Assembly: GCA_016214105.1 (NCBI GenBank)
Contig: JACRPD010000057.1
Span: 1 to 5,217 of the forward strand
Length of the DNA stretch: 5,217 nucleotides
Source of the DNA: Candidatus Magasanikiibacteriota bacterium
GTDB lineage: Bacteria; Patescibacteriota; Patescibacteriia; Magasanikbacterales; UBA922
Direction: 5' to 3'
Shown here: positions 1 to 4,999 of the stretch, piece by piece
Layout of the letters: the number at the start of each line of letters is the position of its first letter
Position numbering within the stretch: the stretch's first letter is position 1
Translations under genes and position numbers: made by a program
The notes under the pieces: generated by a model
Seen by the model: only the letters and a program-made list of their open reading frames with translations
Told to the model about the DNA's origin: nothing
Databases searched by the model: none

Positions 1-751
1 GCCTCACTCTCTCGATGTTGCCTACTGTGAGTTGGCGCACCACGAAGGCGCCGATGCCATTGCCAATGAGAATCAGAGGGACGCTCATGGTGAAGGCGAA
101 GGCGCCGAGCACCCCGTCCACACTGAAGCATGTGTCAATGACTTCCAGCAGGAGAATCATTGACCAGTCAGACAGGTGGCTGGAGCCATCCACCATTTTC
201 CTTTCCGCCTCTTCCGCCGAGTGTTTGAAACCCAGCATGATGAAAAATGCGGACGAGCCGGCAACAGCTCCGAGAGCCATCATCGGGTTGAGGTTGATGG
301 CGCGCCACACCACCACAAGCAGAACGATTGAGGCAATGGTGTAGAACCAGACACCATGCTTCATGACGCGCCGCTCGAAATTGAAGGCGATATTTTTTTC
401 CTCCATGAACAGCCAGTGGATGGCGAGGAGGAAAAGGAACATTCCCGCGGCGAGGAGCAGGGTTGGGGCGGCGCTGTGCATCGCTTCCACAACTTGTGGA
501 TCCGATGAGAACGTTGCCGCGACCGCTTGCCAGGCAGTCAGGCCAGTGCCTTGCCATACGATCAGCCATGGCATTAGCCCTCGCACCGCGAACACCGCGA
601 TGAGCAGCCCCCAGAGCAGGAACCACCTGCGGGCTTTTGCCGACATCTTGGCGAGTATGTCGGCGTTGATGACCGCGTTGTCAATTGAGTTTATGACTTC
701 GAACGCAGTCAGGCCGCACACCACCAGCGCCATCGAAATTACCGGGTCCAT
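1..751 (-). CDS. DUF475 family (TerC superfamily) integral membrane protein, C-terminal part outside the window
   Basis: Read on the minus strand from the ATG at 751, the frame stays open for 250 codons to the window edge, so the 3' end is missing. The start is set by AGGGGG four bases upstream of the ATG. The protein is mostly hydrophobic helices. It has two similar acidic membrane motifs, FEVINSIDNAVINA (residues 17-30) and LEVIDTCFSVDGVLGAFAF (202-220), the internally repeated signature of TerC-like proteins, with E18, D24, E203, D206 and D212 as likely intramembrane acidic residues. It also shows RGLMPWLIVW (57-66), a family-like FSSDPQVVEA (81-90) and NGIGAFVVR (231-239). These fit DUF475, a family of unproven function. 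TerC relatives are linked to metal ion export or tellurite resistance, so metal handling is inference only. Its GC content (40 of 60 bases at 421-480) is much higher than in the other genes here. Family assignment is confident; function is not. Confidence 0.88.
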   Translation of the reverse strand, partial: MDPVISMALVVCGLTAFEVINSIDNAVINADILAKMSAKARRWFLLWGLLIAVFAVRGLMPWLIVWQGTGLTAWQAVAATFSSDPQVVEAMHSAAPTLLLAAGMFLFLLAIHWLFMEEKNIAFNFERRVMKHGVWFYTIASIVLLVVVWRAINLNPMMALGAVAGSSAFFIMLGFKHSAEEAERKMVDGSSHLSDWSMILLLEVIDTCFSVDGVLGAFAFTMSVPLILIGNGIGAFVVRQLTVGNIERVR

Positions 752-879
752 GTTTCCCCCTGTGGCCAACTTGTGGCCGTCTTTGAACACTGAACTTGAC
801 CCTGTCCGACACCATTGCCGGACGGGTATTTGTGGCTCTGAATTACCAGTAAAGAACGCGTTTTCCTAGCCTGGAAAAC
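752..879 (-). promoter_or_regulatory. Structured 5' leader of the DUF475 mRNA, function unknown
   Basis: The promoter at 885-913 predicts a transcript start near 878-879, leaving about 125 nt before the ATG, far more than for the other genes here. The RNA would begin with a hairpin (GTTTTCC, loop of 6, GGAAAAC; 860-879). A second inverted repeat lies at 801-826 (8 bp on the plus strand with one G-T; one mismatch in the minus-strand RNA). A third, GGCCA-CAAGT-TGGCC (764-778), sits just before the Shine-Dalgarno. I looked for the yybP-ykoY manganese riboswitch, which often precedes TerC-like genes, and did not recognise its conserved core. The leader could be regulatory or simply a structured untranslated region. 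Confidence 0.35.
756..761 (-). promoter_or_regulatory. Shine-Dalgarno of the DUF475 gene
   Basis: The minus strand reads AGGGGG, AAAC, ATG. This is a fair Shine-Dalgarno at short spacing and fixes the start at 751. It stands out because none of the other starts in this window has a comparable site. Confidence 0.6.
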
Positions 880-884
880 AATAT

Positions 885-913
885 ATTATAGCACAAAATC
901 ACCCCTTTGTCAA
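885..913 (-). promoter_or_regulatory. Sigma-70-type promoter of the DUF475 gene
   Basis: On the minus strand, TTGACA (908-913) is followed by exactly 17 bases and then TATAAT (885-890), a perfect match to consensus. TGC directly before the -10 adds an extended -10 element. The predicted start is near 878-879. The -35 and most of the spacer lie inside the inverted repeat at 895-924. Confidence 0.85.
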
Positions 914-924
914 GGGGTGATTTT
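895..924 (-). terminator. Intrinsic terminator hairpin downstream of creD
   Basis: AAAATCACCCCTT (895-907) pairs perfectly with AAGGGGTGATTTT (912-924), a 13-bp stem with a 4-base loop. It lies 27 bases past the creD stop. The minus-strand copy has A-rich and U-rich flanks typical of an intrinsic terminator, although the T run after the stem is short (TTTTGTG). The hairpin overlaps the DUF475 promoter, so it could instead, or also, be an operator. The plus strand also carries a T-rich run after the stem, but no plus-strand gene ends here. Confidence 0.7.
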
Positions 925-951
925 TGTTAATTTTGATTTTTTTGGCTTGAA

Positions 952-2373
952 TTAGCCATTTTCTCGTCCACCGACTTCGTACCAATTAATCTTCCTTGAG
1001 ATAAACATTACCGCGGCCAGGATGAAGAATAGGCCGATACTGCCGATTAAGAGCGCGTAATCTTGAAGCTGTAAGATTGTGTAAATGAAGGTGTAAATTG
1101 CAATAAGAATTAGGGATAAAATTACTGTCGCGCGCGTATTTTTGAACACGGTTTTTGTGTAGAGAGAAGTCATTAGCAGAATCGACGCGGCGGAAATCAG
1201 ATACGCGTAATTAAATCCAAGATGTTCGGAAATGGAAAGCAAAAGAGTGAAGAACAACACTAACGCCAAGCCGACCAAAATATATTGAAAAGGATGGATG
1301 CGGGTGCGATTAAAAATTTCCACAAAGAAAAATATCAAGAAAGTGAGCGCGATCGTCAGGATGGCGTATTTTACGGCGCGGGAGGTTTTTTGATATTGAT
1401 CCACCGGCACCATCAGCTTCACGCCAAAAGCCGAGCCGATTAAATTAGAGTTGGATAATTCCGAGAAACTTTGCGGATAATTTCGGTTGAATTGCAGGAC
1501 TTTCCATTTCGCGGTAAAGCCGGAGTCGGTAACATTGCGTTCATCAGGCAAGAATGTGCCGTCAAAACTCGGATTATTCCAGCTTGATTTTACTTCCACA
1601 TTTGTTTCACTTCCCAATGGTAGGAAATTTAATCTTTGACTGCCGTTTAAATCCAGCGTTAGTTTAAAATTGTAACTGCCATCACTGCCAATCGGAACTT
1701 TGGCGCTGACTCCGGATCCGCCGCTGGAAACAGCGTCCAGTGGCATTATTTTTGTCGGCATCACTTCGCCGAATCGTTCGGCATCGTTATATTGAATCGG
1801 CACGGTTAGGTCCAAATACTTGACAATGTCTCCTTGAACGCCCGGTTCTAAATTAATCGCCGCGCCATTCCAAGCGAACGCGATTTTTTCTTTTATTCCG
1901 CGCATGTCCGGAATATTGACCGACACGGCGGCTTGATCCAAAAACGCGTCAGCCGGATTGATATTCAGTTTGCTCCAATCTGGCGCTTTGAATCCGCCGC
2001 TTAAATCCAGTTTTGAATTGTACACCACGACATCGTACATTCCGCGATTGAGCATTTTTGGTTCTATGTTTCCGCTGATGTCCAAACGTTCCGGCAGAAA
2101 ATGCGCGTAAGAAATAGTTTCAATTACTTTGGTCGGGTTATCTTTGTCTTTAAGATATTTTTTGTAGGGAATAGTCAAAATCGGTCCGGCGACAGTTTGT
2201 TCGTTGCTCCATTTTGAACTGACCTCGTTTATAGCTTCCTGGCTTCGGGATTCTCGCTCATAAACTATGGAATTAATCATTCCGGTCGGAATTAATAACA
2301 AAAGCGACAGCACGCCGATTAAAATCAGCCGTAAAATCACCGAGTTGCGGGCGGAGTCTTTGATTATTGACAT
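952..2373 (-). CDS. creD: CreD-family inner membrane protein
   Basis: This 473-residue protein is close in length to E. coli CreD (about 450). It has an N-terminal membrane helix (about 11-33), a large extracytoplasmic domain (about 35-330) and a C-terminal block of five to six helices. Family-typical segments are FGVKLMVPVDQYQ (316-328) followed by SRAVKYAILTIALTF (331-345), IHPFQYILVGLALVLF (359-374), SEHLGFNYAYLISAA (382-396) and a DYALLIGSIGLFF segment (438-450) ending in RKINWYE (460-466). In Enterobacteria, CreD belongs to the CreBC two-component regulon and affects envelope integrity, colicin tolerance and beta-lactam response; its biochemical activity is unknown. No creB or creC is adjacent, so that regulation cannot be assumed. 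The start at 2373 has no Shine-Dalgarno, but it fits the promoter at 2401-2429, which gives a leader of about 20 nt. Stop is TAA. Confidence 0.93.
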   Translation of the reverse strand: MSIIKDSARNSVILRLILIGVLSLLLLIPTGMINSIVYERESRSQEAINEVSSKWSNEQTVAGPILTIPYKKYLKDKDNPTKVIETISYAHFLPERLDISGNIEPKMLNRGMYDVVVYNSKLDLSGGFKAPDWSKLNINPADAFLDQAAVSVNIPDMRGIKEKIAFAWNGAAINLEPGVQGDIVKYLDLTVPIQYNDAERFGEVMPTKIMPLDAVSSGGSGVSAKVPIGSDGSYNFKLTLDLNGSQRLNFLPLGSETNVEVKSSWNNPSFDGTFLPDERNVTDSGFTAKWKVLQFNRNYPQSFSELSNSNLIGSAFGVKLMVPVDQYQKTSRAVKYAILTIALTFLIFFFVEIFNRTRIHPFQYILVGLALVLFFTLLLSISEHLGFNYAYLISAASILLMTSLYTKTVFKNTRATVILSLILIAIYTFIYTILQLQDYALLIGSIGLFFILAAVMFISRKINWYEVGGRENG

Positions 2374-2400
2374 AGGGATTAGTCAAGGGTTAGTAGTGGA

Positions 2401-2429
2401 ATTATATGGGTTTAAGAGGTGGGTGTCAA
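2401..2429 (-). promoter_or_regulatory. Sigma-70-type promoter of creD
   Basis: The minus strand has TTGACA (2424-2429), 17 bases, then TATAAT (2401-2406), a perfect consensus match. The predicted start is near 2394, about 20 bases before the creD ATG. It diverges from the plus-strand promoter at 2439-2466, and the two -35 boxes are only about 10 bp apart, so the two genes may influence each other or share a regulator. Confidence 0.85.
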
Positions 2430-2438
2430 GGCGCGCGC

Positions 2439-2466
2439 TTGCGTAAATAAATCAGTTTGTTATACT
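2439..2466 (+). promoter_or_regulatory. Probable promoter of the 248-residue repeat protein gene
   Basis: TATACT (2461-2466) is preceded by TG-T, giving an extended -10. TTGCGT (2439-2444) at 16 bases is a partial -35. The predicted start is near 2473, leaving about 19 nt before the ATG at 2492. It is weaker than the divergent creD promoter. Confidence 0.6.
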
Positions 2467-2491
2467 TCACTGGTGGCCAGTTACGTGATTT

Positions 2492-3238
2492 ATGTTAGAG
2501 CATCCGCCTAATTCGAATTTAGAACTCGCCAACCCCACGTGGGGTCGCGATGATTTTTTATTTGCGCCAGCCGATCTGGCGAAGGAGAGCGCTGGCGACA
2601 GCCAGGGGAGCGAGACGAAAGGTTTTAATGCGAGTGAGTATTTTTTGGAAACAGTGACAGAGGTTACCAAGATTTTATTTGAGCGGGCGATAAAAAACGG
2701 GGATGTGTGGTTGGCGTTTACGCAGGTCCGCGATTCGCAAAAATACGGTCTGCCGCATTATTTAGAAATCCGCGACCGACTGGTCAGCCACATTGATGAC
2801 TTACTTGCTCGAAGCGACAGCGAGTTGGTTGACGGGTATCGGACGTTGTTGCGCAGCTTTAAGAAAGAGATAGAAGAAAGCACATTTGCCGGGAATTTTC
2901 TTTTATCACCCGCGAAGAAACCTCGTCGTCCATCTCCCGAACAGGACCCGGAATATCTGCGCACATTGAAAGAAATTACACCGGATTTGTTTGAAACGAT
3001 GGTGGAGCGTCGTGAGGTGGGGTGGGCATTTGAACATTTGAAACGAGCGTCAGTGCTCGGTTTGGAAGATTATCCCGCGATGAAAAAGAGATTTTTGGCA
3101 TTGCTTGATTTGGAATTAGAGAAGAGTGAACAGCAAATTAAAGAGGAATATAGACGGCGTTTGAAAGAGATGCGCGACTGCTTGCTTGATGAATGCTGGA
3201 CAGCAGGGACAGTTCAGGCGTCTTATTTGAAAACTTGA
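2492..3238 (+). CDS. Unrecognised helical protein with two tandem repeats
   Basis: I do not recognise this 248-residue protein. Residues 1-48 are polar and probably disordered. The rest is two copies of a charged, alpha-helical unit of about 80 residues (49-130 and 154-234). At an offset of 104 residues, F63/F167, E64/E168, V72/V176, A75-F76/A179-F180, G86-L87/G190-L191 and Y90/Y194 match, and both copies start with EY. A Lys/Arg/Pro-rich linker (KKPRRPSP, 142-149) separates them. There is no signal peptide or membrane helix, so it is probably cytoplasmic. The start at 2492 has no Shine-Dalgarno but lies about 19 nt after a plausible transcript start. It has its own promoter diverging from creD and no terminator before the tRNA-Asn leader promoter, which overlaps its TGA stop. 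Its transcripts could therefore run into the attenuator. Function unknown; a scaffold or binding role would be a guess. Confidence 0.75.
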   Translation: MLEHPPNSNLELANPTWGRDDFLFAPADLAKESAGDSQGSETKGFNASEYFLETVTEVTKILFERAIKNGDVWLAFTQVRDSQKYGLPHYLEIRDRLVSHIDDLLARSDSELVDGYRTLLRSFKKEIEESTFAGNFLLSPAKKPRRPSPEQDPEYLRTLKEITPDLFETMVERREVGWAFEHLKRASVLGLEDYPAMKKRFLALLDLELEKSEQQIKEEYRRRLKEMRDCLLDECWTAGTVQASYLKT

Positions 3239-3263
3239 CAAAATTCGCTTTTCGTGCTATACT
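3235..3263 (+). promoter_or_regulatory. Strong promoter of the tRNA-Asn leader transcript
   Basis: TTGACA (3235-3240), a 17-base spacer ending in TGC, then TATACT (3258-3263): consensus -35, optimal spacing, extended -10 and a one-mismatch -10. Its -35 box overlaps the stop codon of the preceding gene. The predicted start is about 3270, two bases before the leader-peptide ATG. Confidence 0.88.
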
Positions 3264-3271
3264 TTATTCAT

Positions 3272-3328
3272 ATGAAAACTACGCGATTAAATAATAATAA
3301 CAATAATTCACCCGCCGGCGGAGTGTAG
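3272..3328 (+). CDS. Asn-rich leader peptide of the tRNA-Asn attenuator (18 residues)
   Basis: This short frame encodes MKTTRLNNNNNNSPAGGV and ends in TAG. Six consecutive Asn codons (five AAT and one AAC, 3290-3307) lie just before the first arm of a set of competing hairpins. That is the layout of leader peptides in ribosome-mediated attenuation, such as trpL with tandem Trp codons and hisL with consecutive His codons. The peptide itself is probably not functional; its translation reports the level of charged tRNA-Asn. The promoter predicts a start about 2 nt before the ATG, so the message would be essentially leaderless, with no Shine-Dalgarno. The only gene downstream before a terminator is tRNA-Asn(GUU), which decodes both Asn codons. 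The coding claim rests on this context, not on homology. Confidence 0.82.
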   Translation: MKTTRLNNNNNNSPAGGV

Positions 3329-3377
3329 TTTTTCAATGTTAAAAAACTGATTACACCCGCCGATGAGGCGGGTTTTT
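3309..3377 (+). promoter_or_regulatory. Transcription attenuator controlling tRNA-Asn (competing hairpins 1:2, 2:3, 3:4)
   Basis: Segment 1 (CACCCGCC, 3309-3316) can fold with segment 2 (hairpin 3309-3325: CAC/GTG and CCG/CGG with one bulged A and loop CCGG). Segment 2 extended (3317-3333) can instead pair with segment 3 (3342-3361): GGCGG with CCGCC, GTGTA with TACAC, GTTTTT with AAAAAC. That is 16 pairs with a bulged A3322, a bulged TGAT (3348-3351) and an 8-base loop. Segment 3 can otherwise pair with segment 4 to form the terminator at 3355-3377. The 2:3 and 3:4 structures share 3355-3361, so they exclude each other. Expected logic: ribosomes stalled on the later Asn codons cover segment 1, 2:3 forms and the tRNA is transcribed. 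Ribosomes reaching the TAG (inside segment 2) cover segment 2, 3:4 forms and transcription stops. Without translation, 1:2 plus 3:4 should stop transcription. Pairings are read directly; the mechanism is inferred. Confidence 0.82.
3355..3377 (+). terminator. Attenuator terminator (3:4 hairpin) before tRNA-Asn
   Basis: ACCCGCC (3355-3361), loop GATGA, GGCGGGT (3367-3373), then TTTT: a GC-rich 7-bp stem with a five-T run (3373-3377), a typical intrinsic terminator. Only 7 bases separate it from the tRNA 5' end. No promoter fits between, so the tRNA can only be made by reading through this site. Confidence 0.87.
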
Positions 3378-3384
3378 CAATTAA

Positions 3385-3459
3385 TCCCGGGTAGTTGAGC
3401 GGTACAACGCCACGCTGTTAACGTGGATATCGCTGGTTCGAATCCAGCCCCGGGAGCCA
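3385..3459 (+). tRNA. tRNA-Asn (anticodon GUU), CCA encoded
   Basis: A full cloverleaf folds. Acceptor TCCCGGG (3385-3391) pairs with CCCGGGA (3449-3455). The D stem is GTTG/CAAC (3394-3397, 3405-3408). The anticodon stem is CCACG/CGTGG (3410-3414, 3422-3426) with loop CTGTTAA and anticodon GTT at 3417-3419. The variable loop is ATATC. The T arm is GCTGG-TTCGAAT-CCAGC (3432-3448). The discriminator is G3456 and CCA (3457-3459) is encoded. The start TCC, the CTGTTAA loop and the G discriminator agree with bacterial tRNA-Asn such as that of E. coli. The gene lies between the attenuator terminator and its own terminator, so it is transcribed alone from the promoter at 3235-3263 and must be cut out of the leader transcript, presumably by RNase P. 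Confidence 0.97.
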
Positions 3460-3469
3460 AAAAATCAAG

Positions 3470-3501
3470 AAAAAATTGCCTAAGATAAGGCAATTTTTTT
3501 T
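3470..3501 (+). terminator. Intrinsic terminator after tRNA-Asn
   Basis: AAAAAATTGCCT (3470-3481), loop AAGATA, AGGCAATTTTTT (3488-3499), followed by further T. The 12-bp stem with eight T (3494-3501) is a strong intrinsic terminator. It limits the attenuated unit to the tRNA gene alone. Confidence 0.92.
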
Positions 3502-3559
3502 GTGTAAAAAGTATGGAGGGAAGCGGGACTTGAGCCTTTTAAAATAAGGCGGACTGTGT

Positions 3560-3574
3560 TATTATGAATATAAT
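3560..3574 (+). promoter_or_regulatory. Possible -10 region(s) for the DUF21/CBS operon
   Basis: Two -10-like hexamers occur before the gene at 3606: TATTAT (3560-3565) with an upstream TG-T extended motif, and TATAAT (3569-3574). Neither has a convincing -35 at 16-18 bases. A promoter is needed here because the terminator at 3470-3501 blocks read-through, but which hexamer is used is unclear. Confidence 0.4.
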
Positions 3575-3605
3575 TTCTATCTAAGTGGGTAAAAACTAAT
3601 TTTCT

Positions 3606-4640
3606 ATGTCTGGAATACTAATTGAAATTATTTTAATAATCGCTCTAATTGTTTTAAATGGTTATTTTTCTTTGTCCGAAATAGCTTTATTAAGTGTTAA
3701 AAAAAGTCGTCTTAAACATTTATCAAAGCAGGGAAATAAAAAAGCTCAAAACGCTTTATCTTTAACGAGAAAATCAGCTGACATGCTCTCCACGATTCAA
3801 ATCGGCATTACCGCGATAGGCATATTTGCCGGCGCGTTTGGCGGAGCGACTGTTGCCGAACATATGGCGCAATGGTTGGCCAAATTTCCTTTGATTGCCG
3901 CATACAGCGAACCAATGAGCGTAGTTGTTGTAGTCATCGTGATAACTTTTCTTTCCTTAGTCGTAGGTGAATTAGTGCCTAAACAAATTGCTTTATCCAA
4001 TCCAGAAAAATTATCCCTGAAAGTTGCCGGACCAATAAAAATGGTAATGAAATTTACCACGCCAGCGGTCAAGTTGTTAAGCGCTTCTACCTCCTTTTTT
4101 CTTAAGTTACTACATATTAAATCTGCCTCTGAACAAATTGTTACCGAAGAAGAGATAAAATTATTGATAGCCGAGGGGGCGGAAAGTGGAGTCTTTGAAC
4201 GAGCCGAACAAAAAATGGTGGAAAGTATTTTCCATTTAGGCAACCGTCCGATAAAAGATTTTATGACGCCGAATCATGAAGTGGTTTGGCTGGATATTAA
4301 TGATTCGCCAGCAGTGATTAGAAATAAAATAACCGGCAGTGATCGGTCAGTTTTTCCGATTTGTGACGGGTCGTTAGATAATAATCTCGGAGCTGTGGAA
4401 AGCAAGGATGTTTTAACCCATGTGTTTGATAACGGAAAAGATAATTTAAATTTAAAATCACTTATTCAGCCGGTTGTGCGTATTGACGCCGATATTCCGT
4501 CTCTTGTCGCGATTGAGCGGTTAAAGCGTTCTTCGGTAAGTATCGTTTTAATTACCGAAAAAAATACCCATAAAATTTTAGGGATTATTAGCTTTCATGA
4601 CATCCTTGAAGCAATCGTTGGGGAGTTTAAATCAACTTAA
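3606..4640 (+). CDS. HlyC/CorC-family protein (DUF21/CNNM membrane domain plus CBS pair), no CorC_HlyC domain
   Basis: The 344-residue protein starts with a DUF21/CNNM-type transmembrane domain (about 1-165). It has helices near 4-20, 62-82 and 103-122 and the family signatures NGYFSLSEIALLS (18-30), STIQIGITAIGI (62-73) and GELVPKQIAL (121-130). A conserved linker follows, with EEEIKLLIAEGAESGVFE (181-198) and HLGNRPIKDFMTP (210-222). Then come two CBS-like units (about 217-275 and 283-340) ending in GIISFHDILEAIVGEF (326-341). Relatives such as CorC, YfjD and CNNM proteins are linked to magnesium or cobalt transport, though the family name hemolysin is historical. Full-length members usually continue into a CorC_HlyC domain of about 80 residues; here a TAA follows the CBS pair at once and the next gene begins 11 bases later. 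No Shine-Dalgarno is visible. It probably forms an operon with the gene at 4652. Confidence 0.92.
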   Translation: MSGILIEIILIIALIVLNGYFSLSEIALLSVKKSRLKHLSKQGNKKAQNALSLTRKSADMLSTIQIGITAIGIFAGAFGGATVAEHMAQWLAKFPLIAAYSEPMSVVVVVIVITFLSLVVGELVPKQIALSNPEKLSLKVAGPIKMVMKFTTPAVKLLSASTSFFLKLLHIKSASEQIVTEEEIKLLIAEGAESGVFERAEQKMVESIFHLGNRPIKDFMTPNHEVVWLDINDSPAVIRNKITGSDRSVFPICDGSLDNNLGAVESKDVLTHVFDNGKDNLNLKSLIQPVVRIDADIPSLVAIERLKRSSVSIVLITEKNTHKILGIISFHDILEAIVGEFKST

Positions 4641-4651
4641 AAAATGAGTAT

Positions 4652-4999
4652 ATGCAATATATTGTAAAAATCATTTTATCGGCGCTTATTATTTTTGGTA
4701 TTTCTGAATTAGGCAAAAGATTTACCACCATTGCCGCTATTGCCGCCTCTTTACCATTATTATCTATTTTGGGGATTTTTTGGCTATATAATGACACTAA
4801 AGACATTCAAAAGATAATTAGTTTATCTACCAGTATATTTTGGGCGGTATTACCCCCGTTATTATTTTTTGTCATATTACCAATTTTACTTAAAAATGGC
4901 GTTAAATTTGGTTGGGCTATGGTTCTGTCAACTGTTTCTATGTTTATTGCTTATAGTGTATACATATTTGTGCTTGCTAAATTTGGAATCAAAATCTAA
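4652..4999 (+). CDS. DUF3147-like small membrane protein
   Basis: This 115-residue, very hydrophobic protein has four predicted membrane helices (about 4-20, 26-46, 60-80 and 86-109). The pattern SELGKRFTTIAAIAASLPL (18-36), a following LLSILGIFWLYNDT (36-49) and a SLSTSIFWAVLP segment (57-68) resembles DUF3147 family members, including their usual length. Function is unknown in that family. The ATG lies 11 bases after the stop of the DUF21/CBS gene on the same strand with no promoter or terminator between, so the two are almost certainly cotranscribed. The composition is AT-rich (22 of 60 G/C at 4681-4740), unlike the GC-rich gene at the left edge. There is no clear Shine-Dalgarno, and an out-of-frame ATG lies at 4644. 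Family recall is from memory and moderately sure. Confidence 0.8.
   Translation: MQYIVKIILSALIIFGISELGKRFTTIAAIAASLPLLSILGIFWLYNDTKDIQKIISLSTSIFWAVLPPLLFFVILPILLKNGVKFGWAMVLSTVSMFIAYSVYIFVLAKFGIKI

Noticed and set aside
660..815. Minus-strand short frame starting at the ATG at 815 in the DUF475 leader
   Set aside because: It has no good ribosome binding site, runs out of frame into the DUF475 gene, and shows no run of one codon type or other sign of a leader peptide.
15..869. Open frames on the plus strand (15-344, 363-869) and an alternative minus frame (168-626)
   Set aside because: They overlap the DUF475 frame, whose translation shows recognisable TerC-type motifs. The alternatives give low-complexity, unfamiliar proteins, as expected of shadow frames in GC-rich DNA.
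752..879. yybP-ykoY manganese riboswitch upstream of the TerC-like gene
   Set aside because: Looked for because of the gene family. The conserved core was not recognisable by eye, so no call is made.
2467..2964. Minus-strand frames 2467-2670 and 2758-2964
   Set aside because: Both lie antisense to the repeat-protein gene, have no recognisable features and lack promoters.
3290..3307. AAT run as a simple microsatellite without function
   Set aside because: Possible on its own, but it lies in frame within an ATG-to-TAG ORF directly after a promoter and before competing hairpins and tRNA-Asn; a chance match to the cognate tRNA is unlikely.
3235..3384. T-box riboswitch as the regulator of tRNA-Asn
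   Set aside because: The leader is only about 115 nt and no T-box motif or specifier-loop layout was seen. The tandem Asn codons in a frame with start and stop fit leader-peptide attenuation better.
3797..4243. Minus-strand frame of 148 codons
   Set aside because: Antisense to the DUF21/CBS gene, whose family motifs cover the same bases.
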